Shown here one piece after another: positions 17,119-25,919 of a stretch of 58,529 bases of DNA. Within the stretch, counting starts at the first letter, position 1; each line of letters begins with the position of its first letter. The stretch is taken from assembly GCA_028279425.1 (NCBI GenBank), contig JANQNV010000167.1, positions 1 through 58,529 on the forward strand, given 5' to 3'. The position numbers and the translations under genes are program-made. This DNA comes from Longimicrobiales bacterium. Its GTDB lineage: Bacteria > Gemmatimonadota > Gemmatimonadetes > Longimicrobiales > Gaopeijiaceae. The notes beneath the pieces are model-generated. The model did not search any database and had not been told where the DNA came from. It saw only the letters and a list, made by a program, of their open reading frames with translations.

Positions 17119-20100
17119 ATGCGACGTGATTCGCTCCCCGCTTCCGGATGCCGAGCACAGCCGCGGCGCGGAGCCGCCCGGCGGTCTCCCGCGATGATGT
17201 GGCCCCTGTTCGTCGCGCTCCTCTGGCCGGGACCATGGTCCGCGGTTCCTGCTCGGGCGCAGAGCGTGCAGGGCCTGGAGGCCCTCGCGGTACGCAACGT
17301 GGGGCCTGCCGGGATGAGTGGGCGGGTGGCGGCGGTCGCGGTCGTGGAGTCCGATCCCACCTCCATCTTCGTCGGCGCGGCCACCGGGGGCGTATTCCGG
17401 TCGCGTGACGGCGGCGTGACGTGGACCCCGGTGTTCGACGAGCAACCGGTGCTGGGCGTGGGGGCGATTGCGGTCTTTCAGCCGAATCCGGATCTCGTGT
17501 GGGTGGGGACGGGGGAAGGCAATCCCAGAAACAGCGCCGGGGTCGGCGACGGACTCTTCCGCTCGCGCGATGGTGGCGACACCTGGGAGCGCGTGGGACT
17601 CGAGGGGTCGGAGCGTATCCACCGGATCTTGACGCACCCCCACGACCCCGATCGGGTCTGGGTGGGTGTGATGGGACCCGCCTGGAGCGATGGAGATGTG
17701 CGGGGCGTCTACCGCACCTCCGACGGGGGCGACACGTGGGAACGGGTGCTCCACATCGACGGTGGCACCGGGGTCGCCGACCTCGTGATGGATCCCTCGA
17801 ATCCCGACAAGCTGCTCGCGGCCATGTGGGACTACCGCCGGTCGCCCGACTTCTTTCGTTCCGGCGGGCCGGGTAGCGGGCTCTACGTGACCTACGACGG
17901 GGGAGATCGGTGGGACCCCGTCGGGGTCGAGGCGGGACTGCCCGAAGGCGACCTGGGGCGCATCGGCGTGGCCTTCGCGCCCTCCGATCCCGACATCGTG
18001 TACGCCCTCGTCGAGGCGACCCGCAACGTCCTCCTTCGATCCGACGACGGCGCCCGCACCTTCGAGATCGTGTCGGACCGCCCCAACGTGAACCCCCGTC
18101 CGTTCTACTACGCCGACCTGCGCGTCGACCCCTCCGACCCCGACCGTCTGTACTCGCTCCATTCCACGATGCAGGTCAGCCACGATCGCGGGGTCAGCTT
18201 CCGGACCGTGGTGCCGTCGGCGATCCTGCACGGCGACGTGCACGAGCTCTGGATCGATCCCGACGATCCCGACCACATGATCATGGGCAACGACGGGGGG
18301 ATCGGCATTTCGTACGACCGCGGTGAGAACTGGCGCTTCGTCGAGAATCTGACCCTGGCGCAGTTCTACCACATCTCGCTCGATGACGCGGTTCCCTACA
18401 ACGTCTACGGGGGCCTGCAGGACAACGGCTCGTGGTATGGCCCGAGCGACGTCTGGGAGTCCAAGGGAATTCTCAACGCGCACTGGCGTCGGGTCGGTGG
18501 CGGGGACGGCTTTTCGGTGCTCGACGACCCCACGGATCCACGCTACGGCTACTCGATGTCGCAGGGGGGCAACCTCCAGCTCTTCGATCGCTCCACGGGG
18601 CGCCGCTTCGGGATTCGACCCGTGGCGGTCGACGGCGAGGCGCTCCGGTTCAACTGGAACGCGGCTCTGGCGGTGGATCCGCTCGACCCGGCCACGTTGT
18701 ATCTCGGAAGCCAGTTCGTGCATCGGACGCGCGACCGCGGGCGCAGCTGGGAAACGATCTCGCCCGACCTCACGACCGATGATACGTCGAAGCAGCGGCA
18801 GGACGTGAGCGGAGGGCTCACCCTGGACGCAACGGGCGCGGAGAACCATACGACGCTCATCGACATCTCCCCGAGTCCGGTCGCCTCGGGGGTGATCTGG
18901 GCGGGATCCGACGACGGGAACGTGCATCTCACGCGCGACGCCGGTGCGTCGTGGACCAACGTCGGTCGGAACATGCGGGGCGCGCCCGAGACGGGCTGGG
19001 TGGCCGACATCGAACCGTCCCCGCACGATGCCGACGTGGCGTGGGTCGTCTTCGACGAGCACCGCCGCGGAGACTGGACGCCCTACCTCTTCCGCACCGA
19101 CGACGGCGGGGCCTCGTGGACCCGACTCGGGAGCGAGATCGCCGGGTTCATCCACGCGGTCGAGCACGATCCGGTGGAGCCGAACCTCGTGTTCGTGGGC
19201 ACGGAGTTCGGGGCGTGGATGTCGCTCGACGGGGGGGCGAGCTGGGAGCGGCTCTCCAGCGTCCCCGCCGTCCCCGTGCGCGATCTCGAGATTCATGCGC
19301 GCGACGGCGATCTGGTGCTCGGAACGCACGGGCGGGGCATCTGGATCGTCGATGCCATCCACGCACTGCGTGAGCTCGCCGCCGACCCGGCTCGCGGTGA
19401 CGAGCCGGTGTGGATCGCGCCGGTGCCCACGACCTACCTCCACCCGACCGCTGAAGCCATCGGCTATCGATCGACGGGGATGGCGATGTGGCAGGGGGAG
19501 ACGCGCGCCCGAGGGGCCCTGATCACCTACGGGGTGGCCGCGCCGCAGGCGACCGGGGCGGAGATCTCGATCCTCGATGCCGAGGGTCGGGAGGTTGCGG
19601 CGCTCCGCGGGTCGGCCGAGGCGGGTCTCAACCGGGTCGCGTGGGATCTCGTCTCCCGCGACCCCGATGGCGCGACCGGGTTGGCCGACGGCGTCGCGGT
19701 GTGGCCCGGCGAGTACCGCGTCGAGGTCTCCGTGGGCGAGGCCTCCACCGGCCGGGACTTCGTGGTCCATCCCGATCCGAGGGTTCCCGCCACGGATCTG
19801 GTCGCGTGGAGGGAGCGACACGACGCGGTGCGCACCGCCCAGGCCATGGCGGACCTGGCGTCGGAGGCCGCGAGTCGCCTGTCGGAGCTACGCGCCGCGG
19901 TGGCCCGTGTCGTACCGCGGCTGAGCGACGATGAAGCCGCGCGGCAGGGGCGAGAGCTCGACGATGCCGTCGCGGCCCTCGAGGAACGCCTCTTCCGGGG
20001 GCCCGACTGTCAGGGCATCTGCGGAGGGTCGACGGTGTCGGATCCGGTGCGGGCGGCGGTGGGGCGTCTGCGGGGTGGGGTGGGCGCGGTGGCGCCCGTC

Positions 20101-20271
20101 GAACGCGCGGCCCTGGCCCTCGCCGAGGAGGCTCTCAACACGGTGCTCGCCGAGTTCAACGCGCTGGTCGAAGGGCCGGGGCGGTCGTTCGCCGGGGTGG
20201 TAGCCCGGGCCGAGGTGTCGGCCCTGCCCGACCTCACCCCTCTCGTGATCGGGGGTGGAGGGGCACCGTGA
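17119..20271 (+). CDS. VPS10/sortilin-like BNR-repeat exoprotein (glycosyl-hydrolase-like beta-propeller)
   Basis: 1050 aa. A basic N-terminus precedes a signal peptide (MMWPLFVALLWPGPWSAVPARA, starting at residue 25), so a start at 17194 is also possible. The mature protein opens with VRNVGPAGMSGRVAAVAV and contains many Asp-box/BNR repeats of the SxDGGxTW type (SRDGGVTW, SRDGGDTW, TSDGGDTW, TDDGGASW, SLDGGASW), giving a large beta-propeller. A C-terminal region (DFVVHPDPRVPATDL, then helices rich in Ala/Glu/Arg) follows. Such proteins are abundant in Gemmatimonadota and Bacteroidota and are usually annotated as glycosyl hydrolase or VPS10-domain protein. Biochemical role unknown; likely periplasmic or extracellular. 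Confidence 0.85.
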   Translation: MRRDSLPASGCRAQPRRGAARRSPAMMWPLFVALLWPGPWSAVPARAQSVQGLEALAVRNVGPAGMSGRVAAVAVVESDPTSIFVGAATGGVFRSRDGGVTWTPVFDEQPVLGVGAIAVFQPNPDLVWVGTGEGNPRNSAGVGDGLFRSRDGGDTWERVGLEGSERIHRILTHPHDPDRVWVGVMGPAWSDGDVRGVYRTSDGGDTWERVLHIDGGTGVADLVMDPSNPDKLLAAMWDYRRSPDFFRSGGPGSGLYVTYDGGDRWDPVGVEAGLPEGDLGRIGVAFAPSDPDIVYALVEATRNVLLRSDDGARTFEIVSDRPNVNPRPFYYADLRVDPSDPDRLYSLHSTMQVSHDRGVSFRTVVPSAILHGDVHELWIDPDDPDHMIMGNDGGIGISYDRGENWRFVENLTLAQFYHISLDDAVPYNVYGGLQDNGSWYGPSDVWESKGILNAHWRRVGGGDGFSVLDDPTDPRYGYSMSQGGNLQLFDRSTGRRFGIRPVAVDGEALRFNWNAALAVDPLDPATLYLGSQFVHRTRDRGRSWETISPDLTTDDTSKQRQDVSGGLTLDATGAENHTTLIDISPSPVASGVIWAGSDDGNVHLTRDAGASWTNVGRNMRGAPETGWVADIEPSPHDADVAWVVFDEHRRGDWTPYLFRTDDGGASWTRLGSEIAGFIHAVEHDPVEPNLVFVGTEFGAWMSLDGGASWERLSSVPAVPVRDLEIHARDGDLVLGTHGRGIWIVDAIHALRELAADPARGDEPVWIAPVPTTYLHPTAEAIGYRSTGMAMWQGETRARGALITYGVAAPQATGAEISILDAEGREVAALRGSAEAGLNRVAWDLVSRDPDGATGLADGVAVWPGEYRVEVSVGEASTGRDFVVHPDPRVPATDLVAWRERHDAVRTAQAMADLASEAASRLSELRAAVARVVPRLSDDEAARQGRELDDAVAALEERLFRGPDCQGICGGSTVSDPVRAAVGRLRGGVGAVAPVERAALALAEEALNTVLAEFNALVEGPGRSFAGVVARAEVSALPDLTPLVIGGGGAP

Positions 20272-20305
20272 GCGCGCATACTGAGAAGAACGGGGAGGCG
20301 GCTCG

Positions 20306-21445
20306 ATGACGGGGTACGACGTGGCGGTGGTGGGGGTGGGTGGCATCGGGTCTGCGGCGCTGTACCACCTCGCCAGCGCAGGACTCAAGGTCGTGGGCAT
20401 CGAACAGTTCACGATCGCGCACGACCGGGGGTCGTCGCACGGCGAGTCCCGGATCCTGCGCCTCGCCTACTTCGAGGATCCTGCCTACGTCCCCCTCGCG
20501 CGGCGCTCGCTGGAGCTGTGGCACATCCTCGAGAGGGAGAGTGGCGAGCGCTTGTTCACGGAGACCGGAGGGATCGACGGCGGCCCCGAAGACGGCCCGA
20601 TGTTCCAGGGCTCGTTGGCGGCCTGCCTGGAGCACGACCTCCCCCACGAGGTGCTCGACGGCGCAGCCCTCCGCGAGAGGTTTCCCGCGTTCCGGATGCC
20701 GCGCTCCCACCGTTTCGTGCTGCAGGGGCAAGCCGGGAGCCTCCACCCGGAGCGGGGCACCGAAGCGCACACGAGGATGGCCGAGGCCATGGGCGCCGAG
20801 ATGAGGGTCGAGTCGCCGGTCGAGGGGTGGGAGCGGAACGGGGCGGGCGTTCGAATCCATCTGCAGGACGGTGACCAGATCGAGGCCGCCCAACTCGTCG
20901 TGACCGCCGGTGCCTGGGCGCCACGGCTCATCGGCGCCGAGGGCCCCCGCCTCCGCGTCGAACGTCAGGTCGTCGCCTGGACGGAGCCGGAAGAGCCGGC
21001 GCTGTACGAGCCGGCTCGGTTCCCGGTGTTCAACATCGAGGTGGGTGGTGGGCACCACTACGGGTTCCCGTCGCTCGGTGGCCGTGGGCCCAAATTCGGG
21101 CGCTACCGCCACCTGGGGGAGGACACGGACCCCGACCACCTCCGTCGCGAAGCCACCGCCGCCGACCGCAGCCTTCTCTCCGGGTTCACCGACCTGTACA
21201 TGCACCGCGCGGGCCCGATCGTCGACACCGGCCCGTGCATGTTCACCTGGTCGGATGACGAACACTTCGTGGTGGACCGGATCCCCGATCAACCCGTGGT
21301 GGTCGGATGTGGCTTCAGCGGGCACGGGTTCAAGTTCGCGCCGGCCATGGGGGAGGCCATCGCCGCGCTGATCCAGAACCGTGATCCTGGCCCCGATGTG
21401 GCACACCTCCAGTGGGGGCGCGCCGCTTTGCGGGCGGCCGAGTGA
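20306..21445 (+). CDS. solA: Sarcosine oxidase / N-methyltryptophan oxidase-like FAD enzyme
   Basis: 379 aa, close to the 370-390 of the family. The N-terminal FAD-binding Rossmann fold has VVGVGGIGSAALYHLA, the conserved RGSSHGESRILRLAY loop follows, and GPCMFTWSDDEHFVVD carries Cys311, the residue that binds FAD covalently in monomeric sarcosine oxidase. The end GCGFSGHGFKFAPAMGE is also conserved. The enzyme would demethylate a secondary amine (sarcosine, N-methyl amino acid or pipecolate-like) producing formaldehyde and H2O2. A good ribosome-binding site (GGGGAGG) lies about 7 nt before ATG 20306. The next gene, proline dehydrogenase, starts 7 nt after its stop, so a shared role in catabolism of N-methylated or cyclic amino acids is likely. 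Confidence 0.87.
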   Translation: MTGYDVAVVGVGGIGSAALYHLASAGLKVVGIEQFTIAHDRGSSHGESRILRLAYFEDPAYVPLARRSLELWHILERESGERLFTETGGIDGGPEDGPMFQGSLAACLEHDLPHEVLDGAALRERFPAFRMPRSHRFVLQGQAGSLHPERGTEAHTRMAEAMGAEMRVESPVEGWERNGAGVRIHLQDGDQIEAAQLVVTAGAWAPRLIGAEGPRLRVERQVVAWTEPEEPALYEPARFPVFNIEVGGGHHYGFPSLGGRGPKFGRYRHLGEDTDPDHLRREATAADRSLLSGFTDLYMHRAGPIVDTGPCMFTWSDDEHFVVDRIPDQPVVVGCGFSGHGFKFAPAMGEAIAALIQNRDPGPDVAHLQWGRAALRAAE

Positions 21446-21452
21446 GGCGCAC

Positions 21453-22370
21453 ATGCTGAAGTCGGCGCTGCTGTGGGCATCGACCAACCCGACGATGGCG
21501 CAGCGACTCCCGAAGTACGGGTTCGTGCGGCGGGCGGTGCGACGCTTCATGCCGGGTGAGAACCCCGAAGACGCGCTTCGGGAGGGCGGCCGTCTCGCGG
21601 GTGAGGGGATCCCGACGCTCGTGACCTGCCTGGGTGAAAACGTCACGACCGAGAGCGAGGCCCAGAAAGTCGTCGACCACTACCGCTCCCTGTCGGCGTC
21701 GATCCGGGAGGCGGGGCTCGACATGGAGCTGTCGGTCAAGTTGACCCACCTCGGCCTCGATCAGGGAACGGCGCTGGCGGCGCGCAACCTCGCGACCCTG
21801 GCCGGAGAGGCATCGGGAATCGTCTGGGTCGACATGGAAGCCAGTCCCTACGTCGATGCGACGCTCGACGCGTGGCGAGAGGCGCGCGCGCGGCACGACA
21901 ACGTGGGGATCTGCCTGCAGGCCTATCTGCACCGGACGGAGCGGGACTTCGAGGAGATCCTCTACGAGACGCCGCATGTTCGGCTGGTGAAGGGGGCCTA
22001 TATGGAGCCTCCGGATATCGCCATGCCACAGAAGTCGGCGGTCGACGAGGCCTTCCGCAAACTGGCGAGTCGAATGCTCCGGGAGCGCCACGCCGGTCGC
22101 ATGGGGCGTCCGGCCATTGCGACCCACGACGAGCGCCTCATCGGCGATGCCAAGCGGATCGCCTTCGAGATCGGTCTGCCGGCCGACCGATGGGAGATCG
22201 ACATGCTGTACGGCATCCGGAGCCAGACCCAGCGCACCCTCGTGCGCGGAGGAGTCCCGGTTCGGGTTCTCATCTCGTATGGGACACACTGGTTTCCGTG
22301 GTACATGCGGCGGCTCGCCGAGCGCCCGGCCAACGTCGGGTTCGTCCTGCGACAGATGGTGTCGCGCTGA
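21453..22370 (+). CDS. Proline dehydrogenase, monofunctional
   Basis: 305 aa, the size of stand-alone bacterial ProDH (TIM-barrel flavoenzyme that oxidises proline to pyrroline-5-carboxylate). Family motifs: TLVTCLGENVTTESEA, MELSVKLTHLGLD, WVDMEASPYVDATL, VGICLQAYLHRTERD, VRLVKGAYMEPPDIA (the Lys-Gly-Ala-Tyr flavin region), ATHDERLI, EIDMLYGIRSQTQRTL, and the C-terminal substrate helix YGTHWFPWYMRRLAERPANV with the two Arg that bind the proline carboxylate. ATG 21453 is preceded by GTGAGGCGCAC. It lies between the sarcosine-oxidase-like gene and an MFS transporter in an apparent operon. No P5C dehydrogenase is adjacent. Confidence 0.9.
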   Translation: MLKSALLWASTNPTMAQRLPKYGFVRRAVRRFMPGENPEDALREGGRLAGEGIPTLVTCLGENVTTESEAQKVVDHYRSLSASIREAGLDMELSVKLTHLGLDQGTALAARNLATLAGEASGIVWVDMEASPYVDATLDAWREARARHDNVGICLQAYLHRTERDFEEILYETPHVRLVKGAYMEPPDIAMPQKSAVDEAFRKLASRMLRERHAGRMGRPAIATHDERLIGDAKRIAFEIGLPADRWEIDMLYGIRSQTQRTLVRGGVPVRVLISYGTHWFPWYMRRLAERPANVGFVLRQMVSR

Positions 22371-22438
22371 GCCGCTCGGTCGGGACCGACGTCGATAGGC
22401 CACCATTCGACCAGGATCCTCGGCGCTGGCGCAGCCTG

Positions 22439-23608
22439 ATGCTGGTGTCGGTCGCGCTCCTCCTTTCGATGAGCGCGTGGTTCACCGCCACCGCCGTCGG
22501 GGATGCCTTCGGGGTGCGTTGGGGACTCGATCCGAGCGGCGTCGCCTGGCTCACCACCGTGGTTCAGGTGGGTTTCGTGGTCGGGACCGCCCTGGCCGCC
22601 TTGCTCAACCTCGCCGACATCTGGCCGTCGGGGCGCTACTTCGGGCTTTCGGCTTTCGCCGCCGCGGCGGCCAACGCCGCCCTCCTCGTCGCCCCGAGCT
22701 ACCAAGCGGCGCTTGCGCTGCGCTTCTGCACGGGGTTGTTCCTCGCGGGTGTCTATCCGCCGGCCATGAAGATGATGGCCACCTGGTTTCGGTCTGCCCG
22801 GGGACTCGCCATCGGTACCGTGGTCGGCGCGCTCACCGTCGGAAAAGCCGCGCCGTACCTGCTCAAGGGCCTGGGGAGTACCACCGCCTCGGAACCCGTC
22901 GTGATCGGAGCGTCGCTCGGCGGGCTGGTCGGGGGTACCCTCATCCTCGTGGCCTACTCCGACGGCCCGTACCGCTTCGCCCGACGACCCTTCGAGTGGC
23001 GGCGGGTCGGGCGGGTGCTGCGCGACCCCGCTACGATGTGGGCCACCGGCGGCTACCTCGGTCACATGTGGGAGTTGTACGCGGGGTGGCTTCTGGTCGC
23101 ACCCTACTTCGCGGCCGTGCTCGCGGCGCGCGGTTCGGCCGATCCGGACGGGGCCGCTGCCCTGTGGGCGTTCGCCGTCATCGCGGTCGGCGGCGTCGGG
23201 GCGATCGTGGCGGGTCGGTGGGCCGACCAGTGGGGGCGCAGCCGGATCGCCAACGGGGCGATGGCGCTCTCGGGCGCCTGTTCGCTCACCCTCGGCTGGT
23301 TGGTGGGAGCGCCGCTGTGGGTCGTGGCTCCCATTGCGCTGCTCTGGGGGGCGACCATCGTCGCCGACTCGGCCCAGTTCTCGGCGGTCGTGACCGAGGT
23401 CGCGCCGCCCGACGCGGTGGGGACCGCGTTGACGCTCCAGACCATGCTCGGATTCGCGTTGACCGGTGTGTCGATGCAGCTCGGTGTGGCCGTGGTGGAC
23501 GCTGTGGGATGGGGCCCCGGACTGGGCCTGCTCGCCCTCGGCCCCATGGCGGGCATCGCCTCGATGCGCCGCCTTCGGAGGGCTTCGAGGTCTTCATCAG
23601 CTGCGTAG
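22439..23608 (+). CDS. MFS transporter
   Basis: 389 aa from the first in-frame ATG. About 12 hydrophobic segments, e.g. LVSVALLLSMSAWFTATAV, AWLTTVVQVGFVVGTALAALLNL, LIALLWG-type helices near the end, and the MFS loop motif GRWADQWGRSRIANGAMAL between helices. Homologues of this subfamily usually begin with a short cytosolic segment ending RRWR before helix 1; that segment is present in frame here (DQDPRRWRSL) but has no ATG, GTG or TTG nearby, only a CTG at 22367 overlapping the ProDH stop as CTGA, or a GTG at 22298. The true start may therefore be non-canonical. Position suggests uptake or efflux of an amine or amino acid, unproven. Confidence 0.8.
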   Translation: MLVSVALLLSMSAWFTATAVGDAFGVRWGLDPSGVAWLTTVVQVGFVVGTALAALLNLADIWPSGRYFGLSAFAAAAANAALLVAPSYQAALALRFCTGLFLAGVYPPAMKMMATWFRSARGLAIGTVVGALTVGKAAPYLLKGLGSTTASEPVVIGASLGGLVGGTLILVAYSDGPYRFARRPFEWRRVGRVLRDPATMWATGGYLGHMWELYAGWLLVAPYFAAVLAARGSADPDGAAALWAFAVIAVGGVGAIVAGRWADQWGRSRIANGAMALSGACSLTLGWLVGAPLWVVAPIALLWGATIVADSAQFSAVVTEVAPPDAVGTALTLQTMLGFALTGVSMQLGVAVVDAVGWGPGLGLLALGPMAGIASMRRLRRASRSSSAA

Positions 23609-23647
23609 CCGCGGCGTAACCCGGTGTCGGCCGGTCCGTCGGTGTCG

Positions 23648-23653
23648 TAGGTT
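23648..23653 (+). promoter_or_regulatory. -10-like TAGGTT, 5 nt before thrC ATG
   Basis: TAGGTT then GCGGC and ATG 23659. No Shine-Dalgarno is visible; the spacing suits a leaderless transcript. A weak -35 candidate (TGTCGG) is 17 bp upstream. Confidence 0.4.
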
Positions 23654-23658
23654 GCGGC

Positions 23659-24942
23659 ATGCACGATCCCCCCACCTATCGGTCCACCCGGGGGCACGGC
23701 CCGGTGGATCTCGGCGAGGCACTCGTCGCCGGCCTCGCCCTGGACGGCGGACTCTACCTGCCCGACCCCCTGCCACGGATCCCGCTACCTCCCGCAGGAC
23801 GCATCGGCGCGGTCGCCGTGCCGGTGCTGGAGGCGTTTCTGGGTCAGGGAAGGGCAGGCTGGGTGCCTGCGGCCCTCTCGTTCGACACCCCGCTCCGGCC
23901 GATGGGGCCGCGGCGCTACCTCCTCGACCTGACACGCGGGCCGTCGGCGGCCTTCAAGGACGTCGGGGCCCGTTTCCTCGCCGGGGCCCTCTCGGAGTTG
24001 GCAGCGGCCCCCGGGGGCTCGCGACGCACCGTTCTCGTCGCGACGTCGGGCGACACGGGCGGCGCGGTGGCCGCCGCCTTCCATGGGATGCCCGGCCTCC
24101 GCGTCGTCGTGCTCTTTCCGGCCGGCGCCGTGTCTCCGCGCCAGCGTCTCCAGTTCACGACCCTCGGAGACGATGTGATCGCCCTCGGCGTCGCGGGGCC
24201 CTTCGACGCTTGCCAGCGGCTGGTGAAGGAGGCGTTGAGCGATGAGGAGATGCGATCGCGACATCTGCTCACGAGCGCGAACTCGATCAACATCGGTCGT
24301 CTGCTCCCGCAGATGGTCTGGTACGTCAAGGCGCTTTCGGAACTCGAGGCCGACGGCGGCCCCGTGACCTTCGTGATACCGTCCGGAAACCTGGGAAACC
24401 TCTGCGCCGGCCTGCTCGCGTCGGAATTGGTCGGGCGGGAGGCTCGGCTGGTCGGGGCCGTCAACGAGAACCAGGCGTGGGTCGACTGGCTCGAGGGGCG
24501 GGCCCACAGGGGTCGAGACACCGTTGCGACCCCTTCATCCGCGATGGATGTGGGGCGGCCGAGCAACCTGGAGAGGATCGAGTTTCTCACCGATCGGACG
24601 CCGCGGCTGCGCGAGCGGCTCGGGGGCGTATCGATCGACACGACCGAGACGCTGCGCACCATGCGGCGCCACCATGCAGCCACGGGAGTCTTCGTCGACC
24701 CGCACACGGCGGTCGGGCTCGCCGCGGCCGATCGGGTGCGCACCCGCGGTCCGGTCGTCGTGCTCTCGACGGCCGACGCCGGCAAGTTTCCGGAAACGGT
24801 GCGGAGAGCCACGGGGGCGCTCCCCCCGGTTCCCACCGCTCTGGCCGGGCTCGACGGCCGCACCGAGATGTGGTCCCCGCTGGAGCCCACCCTGGACGCG
24901 CTGCGCGTGGCGCTCGATTCCGACCGCGAGAGTTCGACATGA
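23659..24942 (+). CDS. thrC: Threonine synthase
   Basis: 427 aa. PLP enzyme converting O-phosphohomoserine to threonine. Typical bacterial/plant-long form: YRSTRG at the N-terminus, LALDGGLYLPD, the PLP lysine in GPSAAFKDVGARF (Lys100), VATSGDTGGAVAAAF, SANSINIGRLLPQMVWY, VIPSGNLGNLCAGLLA, and GVFVDPHTAVGLAA. The next gene thrB overlaps by 4 nt (ATGA, 24939-24942), so the last two steps of threonine biosynthesis are translationally coupled. Confidence 0.94.
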   Translation: MHDPPTYRSTRGHGPVDLGEALVAGLALDGGLYLPDPLPRIPLPPAGRIGAVAVPVLEAFLGQGRAGWVPAALSFDTPLRPMGPRRYLLDLTRGPSAAFKDVGARFLAGALSELAAAPGGSRRTVLVATSGDTGGAVAAAFHGMPGLRVVVLFPAGAVSPRQRLQFTTLGDDVIALGVAGPFDACQRLVKEALSDEEMRSRHLLTSANSINIGRLLPQMVWYVKALSELEADGGPVTFVIPSGNLGNLCAGLLASELVGREARLVGAVNENQAWVDWLEGRAHRGRDTVATPSSAMDVGRPSNLERIEFLTDRTPRLRERLGGVSIDTTETLRTMRRHHAATGVFVDPHTAVGLAAADRVRTRGPVVVLSTADAGKFPETVRRATGALPPVPTALAGLDGRTEMWSPLEPTLDALRVALDSDRESST

Positions 24943-25910
24943 TGACACCGGCGAGGGAGATCCGCGTCGAGGTCCCCGGTTCGACCAGCAATCTGGGCCC
25001 GGGCTTCGACGTGCTCGGGTTGGCGCTCGATCGCACGCTGACGGCGCGATGGAGGCCGGGCGACCAGCCGCTCCGTGTGACGTCGGAGGGCCTCCTGGAG
25101 GGGCTGGATCCGTCGCACGATCTCGTCCACCGATCTGCCGCGGCGGCGCTCGGGGTCGATCCACGCGACCTCACGGGGGAGCTCCACCTCTCGTCGACCA
25201 TTCCCATGGCTCGTGGGCTGGGTTCATCGGCGGCCGCTCGGGTGGCCGGACGTGTTCTCGCGCTCGCCCTGCGGGACTCGCAGATGGCGGCCGGAAGCGC
25301 CGCCGCTGCGAAGGGACCGTGGCCGGTGTCTGCCCACGAACAACGAGCGCTGATCCGTGAGGTGAGCATCGGCGAGGGCCACCCCGACAACGCGGTGCCG
25401 GCCGTGGTCGGCGGTTTCGTCGCCGCCGCCCTCGACGAGGGTGAGGTGCGGTGGACGGCGCTTCCGATGAGTCCCGCCGTGGGTTTCGTCTTCGCCGCGC
25501 CCGGCGTCGAAGTGCGGACCGACGAGGCGCGGGAGGCGTTGCCGGGGAGTGTCCGCCACAGCAAGGCGGTCGACAACGTGGGGCGGATCGCGGTCCTGCT
25601 GGCCGGTTTGGCGCGGGGAGATGGAGACCGCATCGCCTGGGGGCTACACGATCGACTCCACATGCCGTGGCGGTGGCCGCTGGTCCCTCGGGCGGACGAA
25701 GCGCGCGACGCGGCGCAGGCCGCGGGCGCCTGGGGCGTCACCCTGTCGGGAAGCGGCTCGGGCTTGATTGCGCTGGCGCCCCGCGCCGCGTGCCTCGCGG
25801 TCGCGGCGGCCATGGGGGCCGTGTTCGCCGAAGTCGACGGCCCCGCCGAACACCACGCCTTCGAGGTGCGCCCCCGTGCGGTGGGTGCCACGGCGGTCCA
25901 CCCCGGGTAG
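24939..25910 (+). CDS. thrB: Homoserine kinase (GHMP family)
   Basis: 323 aa. Phosphorylates homoserine to O-phosphohomoserine, the substrate of the adjacent ThrC. GHMP motifs: EVPGSTSNLGPGFDVLGLAL at the N-terminus, the ATP loop PMARGLGSSAAARVAG (residues about 89-104), GHPDNAVPAVVGGF, and the C-terminal GAWGVTLSGSGSGLIAL. ATG 24939 overlaps the thrC stop; a second ATG is directly adjacent at 24942. The order thrC-thrB without hom nearby means homoserine dehydrogenase is encoded elsewhere. Confidence 0.93.
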   Translation: MMTPAREIRVEVPGSTSNLGPGFDVLGLALDRTLTARWRPGDQPLRVTSEGLLEGLDPSHDLVHRSAAAALGVDPRDLTGELHLSSTIPMARGLGSSAAARVAGRVLALALRDSQMAAGSAAAAKGPWPVSAHEQRALIREVSIGEGHPDNAVPAVVGGFVAAALDEGEVRWTALPMSPAVGFVFAAPGVEVRTDEAREALPGSVRHSKAVDNVGRIAVLLAGLARGDGDRIAWGLHDRLHMPWRWPLVPRADEARDAAQAAGAWGVTLSGSGSGLIALAPRAACLAVAAAMGAVFAEVDGPAEHHAFEVRPRAVGATAVHPG

Positions 25911-25919
25911 CCCCCCGGC

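Noticed and set aside
17071-19821. 916-aa minus-strand frame opposite the VPS10-like gene
   Set aside because: Long antisense frames are expected where GC-rich codons avoid stops on the other strand; the plus strand has Asp-box repeats and a signal peptide.
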